DNA of 13,556 bases from an uncultured Tepidimonas sp. (GTDB lineage: Bacteria > Pseudomonadota > Gammaproteobacteria > Burkholderiales > Burkholderiaceae_C), in NCBI GenBank assembly GCA_937949455.1, contig CALEDU010000064.1, forward strand, positions 1 through 13,556, read 5' to 3'. Of this stretch, positions 1 to 12,272 are shown one piece after another. The notes beneath the pieces were generated by a model, which was not told where the DNA came from, searched no databases, and worked only from the letters and a program-made list of their open reading frames with translations. How positions within the stretch are numbered: position 1 is the stretch's first letter; each line of letters begins with the position of its first letter. A program made the position numbers and the translations under genes.

Positions 1-4507
<4,507 letters not shown>

Positions 4508-4538
4508 GCTTGCCCCCTACCCGCCTTGGCTTGTTACG

Positions 4539-4937
4539 CTATGCCAACACGCGCCGGATCTCGGCGCCCAAGCGCTCGGCATCCAGCGGCTTGGCCACGT
4601 AGCCATCGGCCCCGGCTTGCAGGATGCGCCGCCGGTCCTCGGGCAGGTCATAGGCGGTGACCATGATCACCGGAGTGCGCCGCTGCCCGCCGGCGGCCTC
4701 GCGTGCGCGCAGCTCGCGCAACGCCTCCAGGCCGTCCAGACCGGGCATTGTCACATCCATCAACACCAGATCGAAAATTTGCGCATGCAGGGCCTCCAGG
4801 GCTTTGTGGCCATCGCCCACCAAGACCCCGCTGTGCCCCATGTCGCGCAGGATGCGCGCAGCCAGGCGCAGATTGAGCGGGTTGTCATCGGCCACCAGCA
4901 CGCGCAGTGGACGTATCGGGGTAGCGGTTGCAGTCAT
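4539..4937 (-). CDS. Stand-alone response regulator receiver (CheY-like)
   Basis: Protein of 132 residues made of a single receiver domain with no DNA-binding or enzymatic output domain. The acidic pair is D17/D18, the phosphoacceptor is D61 in LVLMDVTMPG, and the switch residues T94 (MVTAYD) and K116 (VAKPL) are present, so it should be phosphorylated and change conformation. It lies 31 bases upstream of the large hybrid kinase on the same strand, which strongly suggests one operon and that the kinase or its receivers exchange phosphate with it. Such single-domain proteins act as phosphate shuttles or sinks or bind a protein target; which one applies cannot be told here. The start has no strong Shine-Dalgarno sequence. 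The 127-base gap to the divergent thioredoxin gene should hold its promoter. Confidence 0.9.
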   Translation of the reverse strand: MTATATPIRPLRVLVADDNPLNLRLAARILRDMGHSGVLVGDGHKALEALHAQIFDLVLMDVTMPGLDGLEALRELRAREAAGGQRRTPVIMVTAYDLPEDRRRILQAGADGYVAKPLDAERLGAEIRRVLA

Positions 4938-4960
4938 GTCAAACCAGTGGTTGTTGTGTG

Positions 4961-4988
4961 ATTGTGCCTAGATTCTGCTGCCCAACAA
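4961..4988 (-). promoter_or_regulatory. Possible sigma70 promoter of the receiver-kinase operon
   Basis: On the minus strand TTGTTG (4983-4988) and CACAAT (4961-4966) are separated by 16 bases. The predicted start of transcription would lie roughly 17 bases upstream of the receiver ATG. This is a weak consensus match in the only gap available for a promoter, so it is a candidate only. Confidence 0.25.
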
Positions 4989-5064
4989 GCCGCTTGCCCC
5001 TGCCGCGCGGTCTGTGGTCCAATTCTGTTGGCGTGATCCCACGCATTCGCAACGATTTCTGCGC

Positions 5065-5571
5065 ATGACCCCCCGTATTCGCCCCTGGCTGCTGGCGTCC
5101 CCCTGGCTCGCCGCAGCTGCAAGTCTCGGTTTGCCCGGCTGCGCCCCTTCCGAGCGCGCCCCCGAGTCCTCCTTTCGTCTGCTGGATGGCAGCACCTTGA
5201 CCAGCGCCGACTTGCGCGGCAAAGTGTGGCTGGTCAACTTTTGGGCCACCACCTGCGTCAGTTGCGTCAAGGAGATGCCACAACTCGTCGAGACACACCG
5301 ACGCTTTGCCGCACGCGGCTTCGAGACGGTCGCAGTGGCGATGAGCTACGACCCCCCAGAGTGGGTGGCCAACTTCACTCGGACGCGGCAGTTGCCTTTC
5401 CGGGTAGCGCTCGACCATGACGGTTCGCTGGCGCGCGCTTGGGGCGATGTCAAGCTCACACCGACTACTTACATCGTGGACCGGCAAGGACGCATCGTCA
5501 AGCGCTATGTGGGCGAGCCGGATTTCGCGGCTTTGGCCATGCTATTGGACAAATTGCTGACCGAGCGTTGA
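5065..5571 (+). CDS. TlpA/ResA-like thioredoxin-fold lipoprotein
   Basis: Protein of 168 residues, probably a membrane-anchored periplasmic thiol-disulfide oxidoreductase. The N terminus has basic residues, a hydrophobic stretch and a lipobox LPGC at C26, so lipidation at C26 is predicted. The thioredoxin fold starts near 37 and carries the redox pair C64-V-S-C67 in NFWATTCVSCVKEMP. The cis-proline loop is KLTPTTY. Family members usually reduce disulfides in apocytochromes or other envelope proteins; the target here is unknown, though a c-type cytochrome gene lies just downstream in convergent orientation. The ATG at 5065 is chosen because it gives a clean lipoprotein signal. An in-frame GTG at 5014 would add 17 residues ahead of that signal and spoil it. 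No strong ribosome binding site is visible. The usual Trp before the first active-site Cys is Thr here. Confidence 0.88.
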   Translation: MTPRIRPWLLASPWLAAAASLGLPGCAPSERAPESSFRLLDGSTLTSADLRGKVWLVNFWATTCVSCVKEMPQLVETHRRFAARGFETVAVAMSYDPPEWVANFTRTRQLPFRVALDHDGSLARAWGDVKLTPTTYIVDRQGRIVKRYVGEPDFAALAMLLDKLLTER

Positions 5572-5600
5572 AGCCCCCCTCGCGCTGCAGTTCGGGGATG

Positions 5601-5628
5601 CTGCGGGGGGCAGCACGCCGCCCCGCAG
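5601..5628. terminator. GC-rich hairpin between convergent genes, possible bidirectional terminator
   Basis: CTGCGGGG (5601-5608) pairs with CCCCGCAG (5621-5628), and the inner GGC/GCC pair extends the stem to 11 bp with one bulged G and a 5-base loop. It sits between the stop of the thioredoxin gene and the stop of cytochrome c'. Neither strand has a real T tract after the stem, so intrinsic termination is uncertain. Confidence 0.4.
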
Positions 5629-5636
5629 TCGGGGGT

Positions 5637-6080
5637 TCATTCGCGATAGGCGTCGTGACAGGCTTTGCAGGTGGCTGCGGCATCGCCGAAGGATTTTTTC
5701 ACGGCATCCAGATTGCCTGTGCGGGTGGCGGCCTCCAAATCGGCAATTGCTTTCATCATCTTGTCCGCGCCGGCACGCACCTTGTCCATCTCCGTCCAGG
5801 CTTCGGGCTTGGTGCGGCTCTTGAGCTTCTCGGTCTCGGGGGTAAAACCGGCCCAGGGCAATTTTGACAGGGTCACCACGATGGCCGCGTTTTCTTGCGC
5901 CACCTTGGCATCGAAGGGCACGCGCCCTTGAGCCATGGCACCGATGCGGCTGAAGTGGTTGCCCATGACCGCGAAGGCGGACTGGCGGTACTTGACGGCG
6001 TCTTCTGGCTTTTGGAACTGCGCATGGGCAGCACCACTGAGGAGTACGGCCGCTGCCGCGGCGAGCATACGAATCTTCAT
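5637..6080 (-). CDS. Cytochrome c' (class II c-type cytochrome)
   Basis: Protein of 147 residues. A Sec signal peptide (1-20, cleaved at AHA|QF) gives a mature periplasmic protein of about 127 residues. The haem-binding motif C138-K-A-C141-H142 sits near the C terminus, as in class II four-helix-bundle cytochromes. From memory, the mature N terminus (Q-F-x-KPEDAVKYRQSA) and the C-terminal CKACHDAYR closely match the Alcaligenes/Achromobacter xylosoxidans cytochrome c'. These proteins have a five-coordinate haem that binds NO and CO and are linked to NO tolerance. R32 and R146 match Arg12 and Arg124 of that protein, Arg124 lying beside the proximal His. Position 16 of the mature chain is Phe (F36) where the Alcaligenes protein has the distal Leu16. 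A strong GGAGG lies 7 bases before the ATG. The gene is divergent from a b-type cytochrome, a plausible electron partner. Confidence 0.95.
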   Translation of the reverse strand: MKIRMLAAAAAVLLSGAAHAQFQKPEDAVKYRQSAFAVMGNHFSRIGAMAQGRVPFDAKVAQENAAIVVTLSKLPWAGFTPETEKLKSRTKPEAWTEMDKVRAGADKMMKAIADLEAATRTGNLDAVKKSFGDAAATCKACHDAYRE

Positions 6081-6107
6081 GGAAACACCTCCAAAACACT
6101 TGCGAGG

Positions 6108-6136
6108 TTTACAGTGTATGCTGATGCTCGAGAATT
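6108..6136 (+). promoter_or_regulatory. Candidate promoter of the cytochrome b gene
   Basis: TTTACA (6108-6113) and AGAATT (6131-6136) are spaced by exactly 17 bases in the 89-base gap between the divergent cytochrome c' and cytochrome b genes. Transcription would start near 6143, about 27 bases before the ATG at 6170. I see no comparably good promoter for cytochrome c' on the other strand. Confidence 0.35.
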
Positions 6137-6169
6137 TGCGATGACACGGCCCTGTCCAGGGAGTTCGCC

Positions 6170-6853
6170 ATGACGTCTGCCCCCTACTGCGTGCCTGTGC
6201 GGGTCTGGGATTTGCCGACCCGGCTGTTCCATTGGCTGTTGGTCGCGGCCGTGCTGGGCTTGGTCATCACCGGCAACCTGGGGGGCAACTGGATGAGCTG
6301 GCACCAGCGGCTGGGCTACGCGGTGCTGGCCCTGCTGCTCTTTCGCATGCTGTGGGGGCTGGTGGGCGGTCGCTGGTCGCGCTTTCGCCACTTCGTGCGC
6401 GGGCCTGGCGCGGTGCTGGACTACCTGCGCGGGCGCGGCACGGCGCACGACGAGGTCGGGCACTCGCCCTTGGGGGCGCTGTCGGTGTTGGCCATGCTGG
6501 CGGCGTTGGCGGTGCAGGTGGGCACCGGCCTCATCAGCGACGACGAGATTGCCTTCGTGGGGCCGTTGGCCCGCTTCGTCACCGCCGACACCGCCTATGC
6601 CGCAACGGCCTACCACAAAAACTGGGGCAAACTGCTGGTGCTGGGGCTGATCGCCCTGCACATCGCCGCCATCGCCTACTACCGGCTGTTTCGCGGCCGG
6701 GCGCTGCTGCCGGCCATGCTGCACGGCGACAAACCGTTGCCACCCGACACCCCGGCCAGTGCCGACGGCTGGCGGCAACGCCTGCTTGCACTGGGGGTGG
6801 CTGCGGCCTGTGTCGCGGCGACGCTGGCGGTGGTCAACCTGGGCAACCCCTGA
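6170..6853 (+). CDS. Cytochrome b561-type membrane protein
   Basis: Protein of 227 residues with four main predicted helices (about 18-37, 45-66, 100-122, 150-172) and a fifth hydrophobic segment near the C terminus (about 205-224). It resembles bacterial b561 and hydrogenase-type cytochrome b proteins. Candidate haem ligands are H21 (LFHWLL), H45 (WHQRLGY), H149 (YHKNWGK) and H164 (ALHIAA), in the places expected for the family; H98 is in the HSPLG motif before helix 3. The family passes electrons from the quinol pool or from a dehydrogenase to c-type cytochromes and other acceptors at the inner membrane. The divergent cytochrome c' is the obvious partner by context; this is inference. An AGGGAG sequence 6 bases before the ATG supports the start. 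Confidence 0.9.
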   Translation: MTSAPYCVPVRVWDLPTRLFHWLLVAAVLGLVITGNLGGNWMSWHQRLGYAVLALLLFRMLWGLVGGRWSRFRHFVRGPGAVLDYLRGRGTAHDEVGHSPLGALSVLAMLAALAVQVGTGLISDDEIAFVGPLARFVTADTAYAATAYHKNWGKLLVLGLIALHIAAIAYYRLFRGRALLPAMLHGDKPLPPDTPASADGWRQRLLALGVAAACVAATLAVVNLGNP

Positions 6854-6887
6854 GCGCGGCCCTCTCGCCGCCGGCGGCGGATGGCCC

Positions 6888-6893
6888 TATCAT
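6888..6893 (+). promoter_or_regulatory. Possible -10 element for a leaderless acetyltransferase mRNA
   Basis: TATCAT ends 6 bases before the ATG at 6900, and no Shine-Dalgarno sequence lies in that space. If this is a -10 box, transcription would begin at or next to the start codon. No clear -35 box is seen. Confidence 0.25.
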
Positions 6894-6899
6894 TGGCGC

Positions 6900-7421
6900 A
6901 TGGTCGACGATCCCGCCTTGGTCACCCCCACCGGCGCTGCACCCGACATCCGCCTGCAGACCGTCGTCGATGGTGCCCCGCTGGACGACATTCGCCGCCT
7001 GTTTCTGGAATACCAGGACGACATCGGCATCGACCTGGGTTTTCAGGGGTTTGCCGATGAGCTGTCCGGTTTGCCGGGTGCCTACGCGCCTCCGCTGGGT
7101 GCGCTGGTGCTGGCCACGGTGGACGGCGCAGCAGCGGGCTGCTGCGCCCTGCGCCCTTTGCTGGACAGTGATCACGGCAATGCGTGCGAGATGAAACGCC
7201 TGTTCGTGCGACGGGCGTTTCGGGGCTTCGGCCTGGGTCGCCAACTGGTCGAGCAAACGCTGCTGCTCGCGCAGCAAGCGGGCTACGACTGCGTGCTGCT
7301 GGATACGCTGCGCGACATGGAGGCGGCGCGCACCCTGTATCACGAGATCGGGTTCGAGGAAATCCCCCCCTACTACCACAACCCGCTGCCGGGCGCGCAC
7401 TACCTCAAGCTGAGTTTTTGA
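6900..7421 (+). CDS. GNAT-family N-acetyltransferase
   Basis: Protein of 173 residues that should transfer an acetyl group from acetyl-CoA to an amine; the substrate is not known. The acetyl-CoA pyrophosphate-binding motif is at 103-115 (VRRAFRGFGLGR, matching the R/Q-x-x-G-x-G/A signature), preceded by the beta strand CEMKRLFV. The C-terminal half has the typical DTLRDMEAARTLYHEIGFEEI pattern, split here by family as a beta5-alpha4 region, ending in YYHNPLPGAHYLKLSF. The length is normal for a single GNAT domain. The start is the first ATG after the cytochrome b stop, 46 bases downstream; the frame extends further upstream, but that part overlaps cytochrome b and has no homology to the family. 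It converges on the peroxiredoxin with only 19 bases between stops. Confidence 0.88.
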   Translation: MVDDPALVTPTGAAPDIRLQTVVDGAPLDDIRRLFLEYQDDIGIDLGFQGFADELSGLPGAYAPPLGALVLATVDGAAAGCCALRPLLDSDHGNACEMKRLFVRRAFRGFGLGRQLVEQTLLLAQQAGYDCVLLDTLRDMEAARTLYHEIGFEEIPPYYHNPLPGAHYLKLSF

Positions 7422-7440
7422 GCGGCCTCGGTGCAGCCCT

Positions 7441-7953
7441 TCAGCGCAATTGCCGCGCCTGCGCCAACAGCGTGTCGGCGTCGCTGACTTCGAACTGGCC
7501 CGGCCCCTCGATATTGAGCGTCTTGACCACCCCGTCCTGCACGAGCATGGAGTAGCGGTTGCTGCGCAGGCCCAGGCCACGTGCCGTCAGGTCCAGCGTC
7601 AACCCGGTGGCCTGGGCAAACTGGGCACTGCCATCGGCCAGCATCCGCACCTTGCCGGCCGTGCCTTGCTCGCGCGCCCACGCCCCCATCACGAAGGCGT
7701 CGTTCACGCTCACGCACCAGATTTCGTCCACACCTGCAGCCCGCAGCTCGTCGTAGCGCTCGATATAGCCCGGCAAATGTTGGGCCGAGCAGGTCGGCGT
7801 GAAAGCGCCCGGCACGGCGAACAGCGCTATCGTTTTACCGGCGGCAGCGGCGCGCACAGGCACGGGATTGGGGCCGAGGCTGCAGCCCTGGCCTTCGGTC
7901 TCGATGTACTCCATCAGAGTGACATCGGGCAGCGTATCGCCAATCTGGATCAT
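7441..7953 (-). CDS. Peroxiredoxin, Prx5/redoxin type
   Basis: Protein of 170 residues that reduces hydrogen peroxide and organic hydroperoxides in the cytoplasm. The active site is P48-G-A-F-T52-P-T-C55 (PxxxTxxC), with C55 the peroxidatic Cys and the downstream Arg in LRSNRYSM completing the site. C80 (EIWCVSVND) is at the position of the conserved second Cys of this subfamily. There is no Cys near the C terminus where human Prx5 has its resolving Cys, so a glutathione or glutaredoxin-type reduction route, as in PrxII enzymes, is likely. C24 is an extra Cys near the N terminus. The start has an AGGAG sequence 8 bases upstream. The gene follows the ribosomal cluster on the same strand but is separated from rpsQ by 141 bases and a terminator, so it probably has its own promoter. 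Confidence 0.93.
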   Translation of the reverse strand: MIQIGDTLPDVTLMEYIETEGQGCSLGPNPVPVRAAAAGKTIALFAVPGAFTPTCSAQHLPGYIERYDELRAAGVDEIWCVSVNDAFVMGAWAREQGTAGKVRMLADGSAQFAQATGLTLDLTARGLGLRSNRYSMLVQDGVVKTLNIEGPGQFEVSDADTLLAQARQLR

Positions 7954-7974
7954 CTCGGTTTCTCCTCACCAATG

Positions 7975-8002
7975 AAAAGGGCGACCGCATTGTCGGTCGC
8001 CC
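7975..8002 (-). terminator. Intrinsic terminator at the end of the ribosomal gene block
   Basis: GGGCGACCG (7979-7987) and CGGTCGCCC (7994-8002) form a perfect 9-bp stem with a 6-base loop. In the minus-strand transcript it is followed directly by TTTT. It lies 92 bases after the rpsQ stop and 21 bases before the peroxiredoxin start, so it should end the ribosomal transcript. Confidence 0.82.
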
Positions 8003-8037
8003 GGATTGACCTGGCTGCGATGCCGGTCATTGGCATG

Positions 8038-8055
8038 GCAGTACTCCCATACTGC
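8038..8055. repeat. Short inverted repeat downstream of rpsQ
   Basis: GCAGTA (8038-8043) and TACTGC (8050-8055) flank a 6-base spacer between rpsQ and the main terminator. It could be a weak RNA hairpin or an operator for the peroxiredoxin gene; nothing else supports either. Confidence 0.3.
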
Positions 8056-8094
8056 GCGAGCGACGCCCTGCCCGGCCGCCGCCCCGACGGCACA

Positions 8095-8358
8095 TCAGAC
8101 CTCGGCGGCCTTTTGTACCAGGCGCGTGGCCACCCAGTTCTTGGTTTTGGACAACGGGCGGCTTTCGGTGATTTCGACGATGTCGCCCAGCTTGTACTCG
8201 CCCTTCTCGTCGTGGGCATGGTACTTGCTCGACTTGATCACGATTTTGTCATAGAGCTCGTGCTTGACACGGCGCTCGACCAGCACGGTGATGGTCTTGG
8301 CGCGCTTGTCACTGACGACCTTGCCGATCAGCGTGCGCTTGAGTTTGGCTTGCGTCAT
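8095..8358 (-). CDS. rpsQ: 30S ribosomal protein S17
   Basis: Protein of 87 residues, a primary 16S rRNA binding protein (5' domain) of the small subunit with an OB fold. [19 protein letters not shown] near the N terminus and the [15 protein letters not shown] and [11 protein letters not shown] segments are characteristic of S17. The ATG at 8356-8358 is chosen over the upstream GTG extension because GAGGAG lies 6 to 7 bases before it and the length then matches the family. It follows rpmC by 10 bases and is the last gene of the ribosomal block in this window; the block ends with the hairpin terminator about 90 bases on. The usual next gene, rplN, is absent. Confidence 0.97.
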   Translation of the reverse strand: MTQAKLKRTLIGKVVSDKRAKTITVLVERRVKHELYDKIVIKSSKYHAHDEKGEYKLGDIVEITESRPLSKTKNWVATRLVQKAAEV

Positions 8359-8364
8359 GGTGTG

Positions 8365-8370
8365 CTCCTC
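8365..8370 (-). promoter_or_regulatory. Ribosome binding site of rpsQ
   Basis: GAGGAG on the minus strand, overlapping the rpmC stop codon, fixes the rpsQ start at 8358 and suggests coupled translation with rpmC. Confidence 0.75.
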
Positions 8371-8566
8371 ACTGGCCGGCGGCCTGCTTCTCGGCCAGAA
8401 TGGTCTTGGCGCGAGCGATGGCCCGGCGGGTCTGACGCAGCGCAGCCGTGTTGCCGAGCTGTTGTGTGGCCTTTTGCATGCGCAGATTGAAGTGGGCCTT
8501 CTGCAGCGACTTGATTTCGGCTTGCAGAGCGGCAACGTCCTTTTGGCGCAGTTCAGCGGGTTTCAT
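8369..8566 (-). CDS. rpmC: 50S ribosomal protein L29
   Basis: Protein of 65 residues, a two-helix protein bound to 23S rRNA near the polypeptide exit tunnel next to L23, where SRP and trigger factor dock. The sequence [10 protein letters not shown] and the later [19 protein letters not shown] are typical of L29. The in-frame GTG 18 bases upstream overlaps the rplP stop and is rejected, since AAGGAG lies 6 bases before the ATG at 8566. It is 14 bases after rplP and 10 bases before rpsQ, in the canonical S10 order. Confidence 0.96.
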   Translation of the reverse strand: MKPAELRQKDVAALQAEIKSLQKAHFNLRMQKATQQLGNTAALRQTRRAIARAKTILAEKQAAGQ

Positions 8567-8572
8567 GGTGTT

Positions 8573-8578
8573 CTCCTT
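8573..8578 (-). promoter_or_regulatory. Ribosome binding site of rpmC
   Basis: AAGGAG on the minus strand with 6 bases to the ATG at 8566. It decides the start against the upstream GTG. Confidence 0.8.
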
Positions 8579-8580
8579 CC

Positions 8581-8997
8581 TCACTGGCCCAGCATGCGCG
8601 TCACGAACGTGGTGCGCAGCGGCAGCTTGGCCGCCGCGAGCTGGAACGCCTCACGCGCCAGTTGCTCGGGCACGCCGACGATTTCGTACAGCACCTTGCC
8701 AGGCTGGATCTCGGCCACATAGAACTCCACACCCCCCTTGCCGTTGCCCATGCGGACCTCGGCCGGCTTTTTGGTGATGGGCTTATCCGGGAAGACACGG
8801 ATCCAGATGCGGCCGCCGCGCTTGACGTGACGGCTGATGGCACGGCGAGCAGCCTCGATCTGACGCGCCGTCAGGCGGCCACGGTCGGTGGCCTTCAGGC
8901 CAAAATCCCCAAACACCACCGTGGTGCCGCTGGTGGCCACCCCGGTGTTGCGGCCCTTGTGCTCTTTGCGGTATTTGCGACGAGCAGGTTGCAACAT
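8581..8997 (-). CDS. rplP: 50S ribosomal protein L16
   Basis: Protein of 138 residues, close to the 136 of E. coli. L16 is a late-assembly protein at the base of the central protuberance that helps shape the A site. The start [17 protein letters not shown], the [13 protein letters not shown] helix, [12 protein letters not shown] and the C-terminal FVTRMLGQ are diagnostic. R82 in EVRMGNGKG corresponds to the Arg81 that is hydroxylated by YcfD (RoxA) in E. coli; whether the enzyme exists here cannot be seen. The ATG follows the rpsC stop by only 2 bases, and its AAGGAG lies inside the end of rpsC, so translational coupling is likely. Confidence 0.97.
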   Translation of the reverse strand: MLQPARRKYRKEHKGRNTGVATSGTTVVFGDFGLKATDRGRLTARQIEAARRAISRHVKRGGRIWIRVFPDKPITKKPAEVRMGNGKGGVEFYVAEIQPGKVLYEIVGVPEQLAREAFQLAAAKLPLRTTFVTRMLGQ

Positions 8998-8999
8998 GG

Positions 9000-9860
<861 letters not shown>

Positions 9861-9876
9861 GGTCTTCCTCTCTTGG

Positions 9877-10206
9877 TCAGTTGCCGACGGTCACGTAGAT
9901 ATGGCAGGTCGGCTTGCTGATGCGGTTGCCCCGGCCCTTGGCGCGCGCCGTGAAGCGCTTGAGGGTGGTGCCCTGCTCGACGTGGATGGTCTTGACCTTC
10001 AGCTCGTCGATGTCGGCACCGTCGTTGTGCTCGGCGTTGGCGATGGCGGACAGCAGCGCCTTCTTGATGATGCCGGCAGCCTTCTTCGGCGTGAAGGTCA
10101 GGATCTGCAGGGCCTGGTCCACCTTCTTGCCGCGAATCAGGTCGGCCACCAGCCGGCCCTTGTCGGCCGACAGGCGCACGCCGCGAACGATACAGCGGGT
10201 TTCCAT
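9877..10206 (-). CDS. rplV: 50S ribosomal protein L22
   Basis: Protein of 109 residues (E. coli 110). L22 binds all domains of 23S rRNA and its long beta hairpin lines the exit tunnel, where macrolide-resistance changes map. The N terminus [20 protein letters not shown] and the hairpin region [17 protein letters not shown] identify it. Start: an in-frame TTG two codons upstream is rejected because AAGGA lies 6 bases before the ATG at 10206 and the METR start fits the family. It follows rpsS by 9 bases. Residue 5 is Cys where relatives usually have Ala, a minor point. Confidence 0.96.
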   Translation of the reverse strand: METRCIVRGVRLSADKGRLVADLIRGKKVDQALQILTFTPKKAAGIIKKALLSAIANAEHNDGADIDELKVKTIHVEQGTTLKRFTARAKGRGNRISKPTCHIYVTVGN

Positions 10207-10212
10207 GATCAA

Positions 10213-10217
10213 TCCTT
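10213..10217 (-). promoter_or_regulatory. Ribosome binding site of rplV
   Basis: AAGGA on the minus strand, overlapping the rpsS stop, sits 6 bases before the ATG at 10206. The spacing would be impossible for the TTG at 10212. Confidence 0.75.
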
Positions 10218-10491
10218 ACTTCTTGGCTTTTTTGTCGCCGGGGTGGCCCTTGAACGAGCGCGTCAGCGAAAACTCGCCCAGTTTGTGGCCGACCATCTGC
10301 TCGGTCACATACACCGGCACATGCTGCTTGCCGTTGTGCACGGCAATGGTCAAACCGATGAACTCGGGCAGGATCGTCGAGCGCCGCGACCAGGTCTTGA
10401 TCGGCTTTTTGTCCTTGGCGGCCTGCGCCTTCTCGACCTTGGCCATCAGGTGATGGTCAACGAAGGGACCTTTTTTCAGAGAACGAGACAT
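10216..10491 (-). CDS. rpsS: 30S ribosomal protein S19
   Basis: Protein of 91 residues in the head of the small subunit, forming a complex with S13 and contacting the A-site finger. [41 protein letters not shown] and the [11 protein letters not shown] segment are diagnostic, and the length matches the family (E. coli 92). It lies 11 bases after rplB with an AGGG sequence before the ATG, and precedes rplV by 9 bases. Confidence 0.97.
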   Translation of the reverse strand: MSRSLKKGPFVDHHLMAKVEKAQAAKDKKPIKTWSRRSTILPEFIGLTIAVHNGKQHVPVYVTEQMVGHKLGEFSLTRSFKGHPGDKKAKK

Positions 10492-10502
10492 GGCTCAACC
10501 CT

Positions 10503-11327
<825 letters not shown>

Positions 11328-11329
11328 GA

Positions 11330-11644
11330 TTAGACACCCTCTGCGCCGAACTGGATCTCCTGACCTTCGGCCAGGGTCACATAGGCCTTGCGCACATGGT
11401 CGCGGCGACCGATGGTCTTGCCGAAACGCTTGGCCTTGCCCTTTTGGTTCAGTACGTTGACGTCCTGCACCTTCACATTGAACAGCAGCTCCACCGCGGC
11501 TTTGATCTCGGGCTTGCTGGCATCGCGCAAGACCTTGAACAAAACGGTGTGGGTCTTTTCACCGACGCGGGTGGCTTTTTCCGAGATGATTGGCGCCACC
11601 AGCACCTGCATCAGGCGACCCTCGTCGAACTTTGGCTGGCTCAT
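11330..11644 (-). CDS. rplW: 50S ribosomal protein L23
   Basis: Protein of 104 residues at the rim of the exit tunnel, the docking site of trigger factor and [28 protein letters not shown] and the C-terminal [18 protein letters not shown] are typical of L23. The start ATGA overlaps the rplD stop by 4 bases, a classic translational coupling arrangement. The first ten residues ([10 protein letters not shown]) are slightly longer than in E. coli L23. Confidence 0.97.
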   Translation of the reverse strand: MSQPKFDEGRLMQVLVAPIISEKATRVGEKTHTVLFKVLRDASKPEIKAAVELLFNVKVQDVNVLNQKGKAKRFGKTIGRRDHVRKAYVTLAEGQEIQFGAEGV

Positions 11645-12261
11645 GCGAACATCTCCTTGAGTTGGTCGAGCGCACCTTTGGTGACCAACACCTTCTTGTA
11701 GTGCACCAGCGACACGGGGTCAGCGTAGCGCGGCTCGACGACCAGCACATTGGGCAGGTTGCGCGAGGCCAGGTACAGGTTCTCGTCGACCTCGTCGGCG
11801 ATCACCAGCACCGAGTTCAGGTTCATGGCCTTGAGCTTGCTTGCCAGCAGCTTGGTCTTGGGGGCATCGACCTTCAGGCCCTCGACCACCGAGAGACGGC
11901 CTTCGCGCACCAGCTGCGAGAAGATGGCCGCCATGCCGGCACGGTACATTTTTTTGTTGAGCTTCTGGCCGAAGTTTTCGTTGGGGCTGCTCGGGAAGAT
12001 TTTGCCGCCCCCGCGCCACAGCGGCGACGAAGTCATACCGGCGCGGGCATTGCCGGTGCCCTTTTGGCGGAACGGCTTTTTGGTCGTGTGCTTGACGGCA
12101 CCCCGATCTTTTTGGGCGCGCGTGCCTTGTCGGGCATTGGCCTGGTAGGCCACGACCAACTGGTGCACCAGCGCTTCATTGAATTCGCGACCGAAAACGG
12201 TCTCGGGCACATCCACGGTGGAGGCGGCCTGACCCTGGTCGTTGAGGAGTTCGACTTGCAT
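11641..12261 (-). CDS. rplD: 50S ribosomal protein L4
   Basis: Protein of 206 residues (E. coli 201). L4 binds 23S rRNA domain I and its extended loop reaches into the exit tunnel; in E. coli it also represses the S10 operon by transcription attenuation and translation inhibition. The tunnel loop is seen at about 62-105 ([14 protein letters not shown], then WRGGGKIF and NKKMYRAGM). The C-terminal globular part ends in [12 protein letters not shown] lies 7 bases before the ATG, 11 bases after rplC. Whether L4 controls the operon here is unknown, but the terminator and hairpin ahead of rplC would be the place to look. Confidence 0.97.
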   Translation of the reverse strand: MQVELLNDQGQAASTVDVPETVFGREFNEALVHQLVVAYQANARQGTRAQKDRGAVKHTTKKPFRQKGTGNARAGMTSSPLWRGGGKIFPSSPNENFGQKLNKKMYRAGMAAIFSQLVREGRLSVVEGLKVDAPKTKLLASKLKAMNLNSVLVIADEVDENLYLASRNLPNVLVVEPRYADPVSLVHYKKVLVTKGALDQLKEMFA

Positions 12262-12272
12262 CCGTTCGCTCC

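Noticed and set aside
5031..5044. A short inverted repeat GCGTG-atcc-CACGC upstream of the thioredoxin gene
   Set aside because: Five base pairs are expected by chance in GC-rich DNA, and no other operator signs are present.
5014..5064. A GTG start 17 codons upstream for the TlpA-like protein
   Set aside because: It would put polar residues before the signal sequence; the ATG at 5065 gives a clean lipoprotein signal.
6114..6130. ATGCTG/ATGCTC direct repeats and a possible FNR-type site in the cytochrome promoter region
   Set aside because: No TTGAT-N4-ATCAA match; the repeats are too short to mean anything alone.
7450..8490. A 346-codon plus-strand frame across the peroxiredoxin and rpsQ
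   Set aside because: It is antisense to two well-supported genes and has no family signature.
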